Assembly: GCA_934047225.1 (NCBI GenBank)
Contig: OW203993.1
Span: forward strand, 27,108,069-27,172,068
DNA length: 64,000 nt
Source: Ypsolopha sequella
Taxonomy: Eukaryota > Arthropoda > Insecta > Lepidoptera > Ypsolophidae
Direction of reading: 5' to 3'
How positions within the stretch are numbered: position 1 is the stretch's first letter; each line of letters begins with the position of its first letter. The translations under genes were made by a program, and so were the position numbers. The notes under the pieces are model-generated. The model was not told where the DNA came from. It ran no database searches and saw only the letters and a program-made list of their open reading frames with translations. Shown here piece by piece: positions 41,898 to 50,777 of this stretch.

Positions 41898-43751
41898 ATG
41901 ATGTCCAAGTCTCTCAAGGCTGCGTTGGCGAAAGAGCTCCGCTGGTTTACGACTGTCCAGGGATTGCTTTCTCGTTCGGATCGCGACAATGCAATCCTGG
42001 AGAGAGCCGAGCGGATGCATCAGCGGCTGGCTGATGCAGAGGCGGCTGTGGCAGCACTGCAGGAAAGTGACGAGCCTTTGAAGAGGTATGTTACTGATTT
42101 AGCCCAGATAAAAGGGATTTATGATGATATAACAGAGGCGGCCTCCATGATCAAAAAGCGACAATCGGGCAGCCCGGTTGTTAGCACACCTAAACCAATA
42201 GATGGCGCCACTGGTAAGACGCTGGTTATAAAGTCAAATAATATTGCTGATTTAAAGAGGCAAAATTCAGGAGGTCCTGTAGTTGTCACGCCTCAACCGG
42301 TAGATGGCGTGTCTGGTAGTTTGATTAGTTTAGAACTAAATAAATTTAATGGGAAAATTCAAGAATGGGTTTCTTTTAAAAATATGTTTACGTCATTAAT
42401 AAATTCTAGGGTAGATTTATCAAAGGGGCAAAAGATGGCATATTTGATGTCAACATTGGAGGGCGAAGCAAGGTCGCTCATCCAGCACCTCAGGGTGGAG
42501 GATGATCATTATGATACAGCGTGGGGCTTATTAAATGATAGGTATCAGAACATGCGCTTACTGGCGGATGCGCATGCGTCTCAATTGTTGACGTTACCTA
42601 GGGTAACTGACCGGGCCCAACTAAGGTTGCAGTTGCTGACCCCGGTCACTGTGGCGTGTAATGCCCTTAGAACATTAGGTTTACCGGTGGACGAGTGGTC
42701 GTTTTTACTCGTTCACATTATTTTAGGTAGGTTGCCTAATGATGTGAGGTCACGTTTTGAGCGGGTGTCCGCAGGAAAAGATGGCAGCACTGTGCCTAAA
42801 TTTACAAACTTATTAACGTTTCTTGAATATGAAGCTAGGGTAGCAGAAACATCACAACCGGACTTGGCGCCATCTGGGGAGCAATCATTTTCGTCTGCTG
42901 GCTCATCGGAATGTGGGGAGCCCAGACAACCGCAGCAGTCGCGGGGACGCGATATGACGCGTTTAGCGGCGGTCGCCGTGGTCGAGAGGTCATCGACCTG
43001 TTTACAGTGTGGCCATACGGGGCATGACCTGCTGAGATGTCAGCAGTGGCGAAACCTGCACGTCACCGAGCGGCGACGCATAGTGAAGCGTAAGGGCCTG
43101 TGTTTCGGTTGCTTGGGCAATCATTTTGAACGTAATTGTCCCGAGCCACGACGTTGCAGTGTTTGTGAGGGGCCTCAACATTTATTGTTGTGTGCCAACA
43201 GATCTGAAGCGGCTTCACCGGTCCCGCAGCAACGGAGCCCTACGGGCGGGGGTGCTTCAGGGAGAACTCCCCCCCCCTTGGACAACGGGGGTGCGTCAGG
43301 GAGAACTTCCCCCCCCTCGGTCCAGGGAAGGCATGCTGTCGGGAAAAACTCCCCTCCGTCGGAACGGAGGACTGCGGCGCGAGGCGCGCCCCCTCACCGG
43401 GAGGTGAGTTATGTATATGCGCGTGGACCCGTAGGGGGCTTGCCTGCGGGCTATCACACATATGGCCATGTAGTGAATTGGGCCCCTACGGGCGGGGGCC
43501 AATTGGAGTTGGCAAGGGCTAGGCCCCCCCTCCCCGCGCCGGTTTTGGTGCCAGCTGGCATGGAGCACCGTGTTAAGACGGAGTCACGGGGTTACTCACC
43601 GCCGTACCGCGAGTACCCGCGGTTAGAGTACCACCCGCCGTACTCAGGGAGAGTTGGAGGCTACGCTCCCCCCATGGTGGGGATGTGCACGCGCCAGCCG
43701 TATTATTGCCAGTGGACTGGTCCTGCACTCCACAGGTGGGGTAGCCTGTAA
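41898..43751 (+). CDS. BEL/Pao gag polyprotein, intact (617 aa from 41898)
   Basis: I prefer the start at 41898 (MMSKSLKAALAKEL), which fits BEL gag N-termini; the open frame reaches back to an ATG at 41835. Order: N-terminal helical region (about 1-90), DUF1759-type core (LNKFNGKIQEWVSFKNMFTS, about 170-330, with LMSTLEGEARSLI and FLLVHIILGRLP), then two zinc knuckles CLQCGHTGHDLLRC and CFGCLGNHFERNC (about 390-440). The C-terminus is Pro/Gly/Arg-rich and includes a ~55-base tandem repeat (43240-43350) encoding GGASGRTPPP-like units. This protein would assemble virus-like particles and bind RNA. It is the only undamaged frame of the element, while pol is ruined. Confidence 0.9.
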   Translation: MMSKSLKAALAKELRWFTTVQGLLSRSDRDNAILERAERMHQRLADAEAAVAALQESDEPLKRYVTDLAQIKGIYDDITEAASMIKKRQSGSPVVSTPKPIDGATGKTLVIKSNNIADLKRQNSGGPVVVTPQPVDGVSGSLISLELNKFNGKIQEWVSFKNMFTSLINSRVDLSKGQKMAYLMSTLEGEARSLIQHLRVEDDHYDTAWGLLNDRYQNMRLLADAHASQLLTLPRVTDRAQLRLQLLTPVTVACNALRTLGLPVDEWSFLLVHIILGRLPNDVRSRFERVSAGKDGSTVPKFTNLLTFLEYEARVAETSQPDLAPSGEQSFSSAGSSECGEPRQPQQSRGRDMTRLAAVAVVERSSTCLQCGHTGHDLLRCQQWRNLHVTERRRIVKRKGLCFGCLGNHFERNCPEPRRCSVCEGPQHLLLCANRSEAASPVPQQRSPTGGGASGRTPPPLDNGGASGRTSPPSVQGRHAVGKNSPPSERRTAARGAPPHREVSYVYARGPVGGLPAGYHTYGHVVNWAPTGGGQLELARARPPLPAPVLVPAGMEHRVKTESRGYSPPYREYPRLEYHPPYSGRVGGYAPPMVGMCTRQPYYCQWTGPALHRWGSL

Positions 43752-44138
43752 CTAGCTTGTTTAAGCTATGAGTACGGAATCGTGGACGGTTCTGTTGCCT
43801 ACCGCGATGGCTCGCGTCTAGGGCCCCAGGGGGGATTGAGTTAGGGTAAGGGCCCTCCTCGACTCGGAAAGTCAAGTGGCACACCGATTGGTTTTTGAAC
43901 CTGGAGGTTTCGTCGGTGCCGCTCCTAGGTATTGGTGGACTGGAGTTGAATCAGCGGCTGCAGCCATGGTTATAGACAATATTTTCGGCTGGCAGCCTTC
44001 TTTGGACATTCCTCCGTCCATAATCTCATGCACGTCAGGTCTGCATCTGGCAGACCCACGTTTTGTCATCCGGCCCAGTCGATGTTCTCCTGGGCTCGGA
44101 TTTGTTAGGATGGATCCTATTTGGTTTTTTGGTGGAGG
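43752..44138 (+). pseudogene. Pol remnant: protease end
   Basis: Three-frame reading gives LADPRF at about 44049 and VDVLLGSDLLGWILF (about 44079-44125), the end of the BEL/Pao protease (DUF1758: ...PxDLLLGxD). A mariner insertion follows at 44139. Confidence 0.6.
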
Positions 44139-44140
44139 TA

Positions 44141-45449
44141 CGAGGGGCATGCCAAAAGAAATTAGATACTCAAAAATTATAAAATTTATTCTTCATTACA
44201 AGTATCGATCTTTTCGAAGTATTCACCCTGAGCACGTATACACTTTTCCATACGTCTGAACTAATTGGAAAATACCAATGACCACTCTTCTTTAGACACC
44301 TCAAAAATCTCGAGAATATAGGCAGCCAGTGCATCTTCTTTTTTCTTTCAAACTTCTTCCCCTTTATTTTTTCTTTGATTTTTGGAAACAGGTAAAATCA
44401 CAAGGTGCTAGGTCAGGGGAATATGGTGAGTGAGGGAGGATTGACGCATTTTTTGAGTCGAAAAAGTCAAGTGTTTTGGCAGACGTGTGCGACGCCGCAT
44501 TGTCGTGGTGCCTGAGAAGGCGTCGGATTCTTGACTTCGGTCGCTTGTCACACCAAGCTGATGTTACTGTTGGAGCACAAACTGTCGCATACCATTCGGA
44601 GTTCATCGTTCTTTGATTCTCTAGCACTACAGTAGCAATATACTCCGTTTTGCTGAAAAACGAGGCGACCATTTGTTTCTGTGTGCTTCGTGCACGGCGA
44701 CATTTCGTTGGAGTTGGCTCATCTTCAAAGCACCATACAGTCGAATGTCACTTTGTTTCGGGATCATAGTTATAAAGCCATGTTTCATCACCAGTCAGTA
44801 TATCATACACATTTTTTTTCTCGCCACCGTCGAATTTATCTATCATGAATAGGCACCAATCCAACCGACGGTCTTTCTGCTCATCGGTAAGTTTGTGCGG
44901 CACCCATCACAAACAACATTTACGGAGAGAAAGGTAGTCGTGAATTATGGTTTGTATTGCTGCTGATCCAATTCCCTGTTCTTGCTCCAGCTCTACATAC
45001 ATAATTCGTTGGTTTTCGTGAATAAGTTTTTCGACTGCACGAACGTTTTCTTATGTGACCGCGGTTGGCAGCCGATCTGTCTTCGCTTCATCTTTGAGAC
45101 ATCCCCGTCCTCTTTTAAATTCAGCAAACCAATTAAATACTGTTGTTCGTGAGCAACCAGACTCACCAAAAGTAGTAGCCAAAAGTTCAAAACATTCTTG
45201 AGGCTTAAAACTTTTTTATAGTCATAATAAATCATAGCGCGACAATCACTTCGACTGAGTTCCATTGCTGCAAGCGAATTCTCGCCAGATTCTCGTAAAA
45301 ATGATGCTCATCCAAATAAAAAAAAAAGAAATGATGTGCGTTCTATTTTCATATATATCAACAAACAACCAGCCTATAAGATGATGTATAACTTGCCAGT
45401 GTCAATCAAAGGAGTAAAGAGTATCTAACTTCTTTTGGCATGCCCCTCG
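44141..45449 (-). mobile_element. mariner (DD34D) element, decayed, 1309 bp
   Basis: Flanked by TA at 44139-44140 and 45450-45451. Terminal repeats CGAGGGGCATGCCAAAAGAA and TTCTTTTGGCATGCCCCTCG are ~30 bp. The minus-strand frame begins at 45265 (MELSRSDCRAMIYYDYKK), with TGDETWLYNYDPETK (first Asp, frame-shifted, about 44770) and LRHHDNAASHTSAKTLDFF then HSPYSPDLAPCDF (second and third Asp, 34 residues apart). Multiple frame changes make it inactive. Part of it (44364-44672) remains open. Confidence 0.9.
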
Positions 45450-45451
45450 TA

Positions 45452-45860
45452 TCCACAATTTTGGATATTCGATATTTGATTCGAAACTTGGATTATTATG
45501 TTCGAACTTAGGAAATGGCTTTCAAATGAACATAGACTGTTTGCAGATTTGGAGGATCCCAATATGATGGTGGTATTATGTTGAAATACCAACCAGTCAA
45601 TGAAATTTATATATTTTGTCCCCAGCCATGAGTGCAGAGGAGCGTTGGAGCGCATTGGTACACGGTTCGTGTACTTCAGGCGGACCTCATCAAGTTTAGA
45701 CTTCGAGTACTGCGCGAGGATCACGCTAGGCTGAAGTGAACGGTTGCTCGTTTGAATCCTTTCACGGATTATGAAGGACTTCTGCGTTTTGGAGGCTGAT
45801 TTTGGAGAGCTGACCTGCCATACGGAAGTCTTCATCTTTTGCTTCTACCCAAGACGGACC
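45452..45860 (+). pseudogene. Pol remnant upstream of integrase
   Basis: NPFTDYEGLLRFGG and LPYGSLHLLLLPKTDL (about 45754-45862) match the segment between RNase H and integrase in BEL/Pao (xPFxDxxGLLRVGGR...HPLLLPK). Preceding text (45452-45740) is unplaced. Reverse transcriptase and RNase H are not found. Confidence 0.65.
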
Positions 45861-45924
45861 TTTGGTAAATCTGTTGGTGTCGGATTGACACATACGTAAT
45901 GCGCACGGGGGTTTTCAGCAATCG

Positions 45925-46400
45925 CAACGCTCGGGTTGTGAAAGCATACCTTTTGTATTTGTGTGCTTGGCCACCAAGGCCGTTCACTTGGCAGTGGTAT
46001 CAGCTTTGACTACGGAGGCCTTCGTCGCCGCGTTGGATCGTTTCGTGTCGCGTAGGGGTTTACCTTCACTTATTCGTTCTGACAATGGCACAATCTACAG
46101 AGGTACTGCTAATGATGTTGTTATTTTTTGTTTTGTAAATAACTATGCTAGCTTAAGTTAAATCTTCGCCCGGAAAGGGGTAACTTGGCGGTACAGTCCC
46201 CCAAATTGCCCTCACTGGGGAGGGAATTTTTTGAAGCTGCCGTCAAGTCGGCGAAGACCCACCTCCGCTGCGTTATTGGGGAAACTGTCCTAACTTTTGA
46301 GGAGCTTGCCACTGTATATTGTAAAGTGGAAGCGGTCCTCAACTCTCGTCCTCTCTGTGGTCAGACAGGACTGAGCATCCTAGGGAAGGAAATTTAATTC
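45925..46400 (+). pseudogene. Pol remnant: integrase core and C-terminus
   Basis: CLATKAVHLAVVSALTTEAF, RRGLPSLIRSDNGT (the central catalytic Asp) and, after a break and ~30 bases of extra sequence near 46110-46150, FFEAAVKSAKTHLRCVIG then TFEELATVYCKVEAVLNSRP, where EAVLNSRP holds the final Glu. These are BEL/Pao integrase landmarks. A frame change separates them. Confidence 0.8.
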
Positions 46401-46595
46401 TTTTGAAGGATGTGAACTTGCTATCCTTGTTTTGGCGCCGGGGCCGTATATTAAAGTTGTTTTGACGGAGACGGAACTCCACGCGTCGCAGAGGTGTTGG
46501 TCGAAGGTTCGATTTTGTGACGAGCCATGACAACTCTCTCCCGTCTCCCGGTTGTATGAGCTAGTGGTCTGATTGCTCAGCCCAGAGCGGGGGAC

Positions 46596-47289
46596 TGTTC
46601 AGAATAAAATGTATATTTCGGAACGCATCCATCAATGGTCTATATATTTTGTCTATGGACTTGGAGCTGTCAAAAAACGAGGGACGTGGACATTTTCTTG
46701 GTATAGATCGCGGACGATTTTAATATGTGTTATTAAGGGATATTAACGGCAAATCGGTGCGGACATCGTAAAGAACATAAGTGAATCAAGGGCTGATGAT
46801 ATTTTGGCGTGAAGGCCACTTTTGAGTGAATTTCCTGTGTGTGTGTGACATAACCTGTGTCCACGCGGCTTCCGACAAGTGGACTTGTTAATTATTATTT
46901 CTTCTGGGTTCGGATGCATCCCGGGGTAGGTGGATTGTGTTTAGATTCATCGTGGAAGGTGATCAACGTGTCACGGCACCGGCACGCCTTGGAGTCCACG
47001 TGCGCAGTGGTCTTCGTGCGAGGATCAGTGGATGAGGTCATCATACAACTATCTGGTAGGACATTTTATATTATCTATTGTAGAATATAAGATACTTGTA
47101 GACTATAAATCTGGGACAGCTTATGGGCCCCTGTTCCAGCTGCAAGTATCGCCCTTTAGCATACAATTAGTGGTGTCTGAGCGTGGTTATGGAATCCTCG
47201 CACCAGTGACGCCGATGCCCGTCACTAGTCAGTATTACCACTTTTTGTAAGCTACAATTTGTGGTAGCAACGAGCGTCTTTATCAAACA
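46596..47289 (+). repeat. 3' LTR
   Basis: Matches 40474-41167 without a visible difference, at an offset of 6122 bases, and is followed by the target duplication GTACT (47290-47294). Confidence 0.92.
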
Positions 47290-47536
47290 GTACTTCTATA
47301 AGATAAATACAAATGTGTATATTGATAGGTGTAACTAATAATACTGTGATTTGGATTTGATTGTGATACTAAATAATAAAGATTTTCCTAAATTGCAATA
47401 GATCTTTTAATTATTAAAATTAAAAACATGCATCGCGGATGCATACCTAGAACTGGAAGTATTTAATATCTTTATGTTATTAGAAAAAACTATTATTTCA
47501 ATTTATTGGAAGATATAGTACAATATTTTTTGTCAA

Positions 47537-47654
47537 CTGTACTTTGAATTTGCCAGGAATGTGGGACGAGTGGTGACTTTTAAAACTCAAGTGGGACGAA
47601 CGAGGAATTCTTTGGAATGTGGGACAAGATAGTGGGACGACAGAGGCACAAAGC
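47537..47654 (-). repeat. MULE right terminal inverted repeat
   Basis: TGGGACG/TGGGACA words repeated four times; the outer 20 bases mirror the left end with two differences. Confidence 0.85.
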
Positions 47655-47981
47655 AATATTGAGTTGGTTTTGCAATGAATGCGATTAAAAAGGCTTGCTC
47701 ATGTTTCTTGTCAAAGATACACAATTTACTCAAAATGGACATAAGGGAGAAATCAAAACAAGTAAAGTAAAGGATCGTATACTCTTCATCTGATTTAGAA
47801 TCAGATGACAATTCCAAACATGTCGTTAAACACATTACAAAACTTTCAGACGTGAAAGAATTACGAACTAGAGGAACTGAAAAAACTTGTAAAAGAAACA
47901 AAATTGCACAATGTGTCGTCAATAGATATAAAGATTTAGATTTTGCTGCACTCTCAAATTCTTTCAATCTTAGCGAATAGT
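47655..47981 (+). pseudogene. Transposase-like gene of unassigned family (part after the MULE)
   Basis: After the 9 bp duplication, the reading SWFCNEC then a Ser/Asp-rich frame (SSSDLESDDNSKHVVKH, about 47779-47830) that stays open to TAG 47979-47981 continues the gene interrupted at 36841. Past 48096 a splice-acceptor-like TTTCAG and DLTQVSQSSKNISDGS could be a last small exon. Confidence 0.5.
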
Positions 47982-49889
47982 CAAAGGCTGACTTTTTCTC
48001 GCGTTTGGATAATTAAGCATATTAAACCAGAACACTTTTAACAAATAAAAGTTGTGTGATTAGTTAAGAAGTTAAACAACATTTTGTACCTATATTTCAG
48101 ATTTGACACAAGTATCGCAATCATCCAAAAATATATCCGATGGATCACTGAAATTACTGAAAACGTAATTTGTCGGTGCAACAAGAAAAAAGTTGATTTT
48201 TTTTAGATATCAGAGTCCCTTATTTATGTAATATTTTAATATTTTTTCCTTTCGTTACTTTAAAAGAAATACACAAATATAAAAAAAAAATTGTATGATT
48301 TCTCTGTACAGGAAAAATGTTATCTCTTTTAAAATAATGAAAGTAAAAAAATATGCATAGATTGCATAGGCTACTTTAATTTCTTTTCTCTAGAAAAATA
48401 TATTTTTCAATGCAAGTGCTCGTAAAGGCCCACTTTTTATGCATCAAATTTTCAACATATTATTTTACTCAGAAATGTCACCAATTAGTTTCTACAAAGA
48501 TAATATATTTGAGGAAAGCGTAGAGGAAGTAAATTTAATTAACCTTTAACTTATACTTTAATATGTGTCTATGTGTAATTTACTTCTGTGTCTTTTCCAT
48601 GAAATAAATAAATGGGGCTTTATTACTTTTTTTTTATTTATTCACGAGAAGTTGGCTAACCTGCAACCTTTCCAGTGTACCATAAATGTTATACTTTTTT
48701 CCACTGTTTAACGGCTCTGTAAACAGTCCTTTTGAGCCAATCATTAACTTGCAAAATTGTAACAATGTAACTTTCAACTTTAATAATTAAATTGTTTTCT
48801 TTGATTATATTTGTTTTATTTCCACACACTATGCATTGACAAACGTAATATGATACACGGGCGTAAGAGCAATTGATGGTGAAAGGTGCCTGCTCGACGA
48901 ACGGACACCTTTCAACCAGCAAGACAATCACCAGACACACACAGGCAGCTGGGCCCTTGAGTATACCCGAGACTGTTGATGTCTTGTGTTTAACTAACCT
49001 AATAAAATTAAATACAAACTTACATATAATCTCCCAAAGTCCTCTTTGATGCCGGCACTGGTGATGTGTTGAGTTAGGTCCCTAATAACCCTAGCCTAAC
49101 CCGTTGAATTCAACACCCAAGAATACATAAAGGATATCACCAGGTTCCAACGCCGCGCGGTCACCGCGTAGTTGATACGTCGTCTCACGTTTCTCGAAGA
49201 CTGCTTCCAAGTAGCAACTTGCCTCCCCGGCAAGAATAGAGTCCGCTCTGATCCACAAACTGTTCACTGGGTCTCCACACCCGTCTTATTCCGTTTTTAA
49301 AAAAAATTATTTCAAAATATTACAAAGACCGCTTTGACTTTCCAAGACTTTCTAAATACTTAAATATATAGTTCAAATTCTTAACTAATTACACAAAATT
49401 TATTTGTAAAAATATTTTGATTTCATATGTTTAATTGTCCAAACGCGAAAGCAAACGCCAAATGTTTGGCGGAACCGGTCCTTAAGTATGATTATTTTCA
49501 CTCTAAGTGCAATTTAAATTAGTATATATAGCGTAGTTACTTAAGGCTGATTATTTGTTGTTTTCTGTTAGTACCATAAGTACCATTCAGTTGATTATTG
49601 AAGCTAATTTAATAAAGGCTGATTTTTTTTGGTTGTTTGTAAGGACCATAAGTGCCATAAACATTCATAAAGCTAAACAATTTATCGTTATTATGAGTGT
49701 TTAAACGTACCATTCAAATAATCATAGTTGTCGTTTATTTTGTATGAGTTTTAGCACTAGGTAACAAAATATCAACAAAACCAAAAGTTTATTTATTAAT
49801 GTGACCTCAACCTTAGATTTCCTTTTTGTTACGTTTTTGTAACGTTTCCACTTTGTTTAGTACAAGCTTTTGAATTCCACCCACGTACA
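47982..49889. other. Non-coding stretch
   Basis: About 1.9 kb without a supportable gene. It is AT-rich, except 48870-49290, which has higher GC and words such as CACCAGACACACACAGG; that patch may be an LTR fragment, but I could not find a partner. TTTTTTTTATTTATTCACGA near 48630 may be a short retroelement tail. Confidence 0.45.
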
Positions 49890-50063
49890 GAAGGTCCGCT
49901 CCCTGTAACGAGCAAAAACAGGCGCACGAACACATAGACGCGTACGTACAATTATCTCGGAAGAATTTTGTATTGGCATTTGACCAACTTAGACCGAGAT
50001 TATCATACGTACGCGTCTGTGTGCGTGCGACTTTTTTCACTCGTTATTGGGAGCGGACCTTCT
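49890..50063. mobile_element. MITE, 174 bp with ~70 bp arms
   Basis: AGAAGGTCCGCTCCCTGTAA at 49889-49908 is answered by GGGAGCGGACCTTCT ending at 50063, and TAGACGCGTACGTACAATTA by CATACGTACGCGTCTGT. The stem covers most of the element around a ~30-base loop. Target duplication not clear. Confidence 0.8.
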
Positions 50064-50777
50064 CCTAGCATATAATTTGTGGCCATATTGTAATTATCAT
50101 TGGTAAGCCTGAATTGTAATTAAGGGGATATACCGACATCGGAGAGGGTTTTTCATTTAATTTTATGACGCAACTACAATATATAAAGATCTGGTTTCAG
50201 ACTATATGAATCTTGGGCATATTATTCAAATTATGTGTTATGGAAAACGCAATTGGATAAAATTTTCTCGATAGAAAATAATTCCAAAGTTACGTCTTAT
50301 ATTTCCCTTTTTTTCATTTTACTCCTCAATGGTTCAACGTATTCTAACCACGATTTTTCTTTGAATGTGAAACATTTTATTATAAATTATGTGTTATCAG
50401 TTATCAGTCAGATGCTTTAGTTATTTTTTTACGATTTTTTACATGAATTGCGCGTTAAATGACGGTAAGGTCGAGATTTGCGCGCACTGTGTGCTACTGC
50501 TTCTCTGTACGCTCTGGCTATAGCGCTGTCACTTTTGTTCACTTCCTTCAGTGCTCGCTGAGCTCTACCGTGCGAAGGACCTGTGTTGCGCTTGATCCTC
50601 TTAGTTTTCCCGCGTTTCTCACAATTTTAAGTTTGTTTATAATCATAATATATTGCTAAGTTTATATTCAGTATTACTTTATAGTTTTTATCTCATTAAG
50701 ATTCCAGCGTACTTAGTTTTAGGGTTAAAACTGATTGTTGTTTATATAAAATCATAATCGTAAAACAATACCCCAAA

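Larger units (their letters stand above)
40474..47289 (+). mobile_element. BEL/Pao retrotransposon with matching LTRs, degenerate pol (6.8 kb)
   Basis: Two 694 bp LTRs (TGTTCAG...TCAAACA) flank gag and pol remnants. A 5 bp duplication GTACT is at 40469-40473 and 47290-47294. A purine-rich tract AGAGCGGGGGAC precedes the right LTR. Gag is open. Of pol, only fragments of protease, a pre-integrase segment and integrase remain; reverse transcriptase and RNase H are missing. A mariner (44141-45449) sits between protease and the next pol fragment. Confidence 0.92.
36842..47654 (+). mobile_element. FLYWCH-type Mutator-like element enlarged by nested insertions (10,813 bp)
   Basis: Ends are inverted: ATTTGTGCCTCGGTCGTCCC at the left, and the reverse complement GCTTTGTGCCTCTGTCGTCC at the right. 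Both are arrays of CGTCCCA words (left 36842-36992, right 47537-47654). The flanks are a perfect 9 bp duplication AATATTGAG at 36833-36841 and 47655-47663, the size typical of Mutator. Inside are a transposase (38454-39847), tandem repeats, and a BEL/Pao retrotransposon (40474-47289) that itself contains a mariner. Without those the MULE would be about 4 kb. Confidence 0.9.

Noticed and set aside
43240..43884. Several minus-strand and alternate-frame ORFs over gag
   Set aside because: GC-rich shadow frames of the gag tail.
48689..48940. Minus-strand 83-codon frame
   Set aside because: Cys-rich by chance; no domain pattern, no neighbouring exons.
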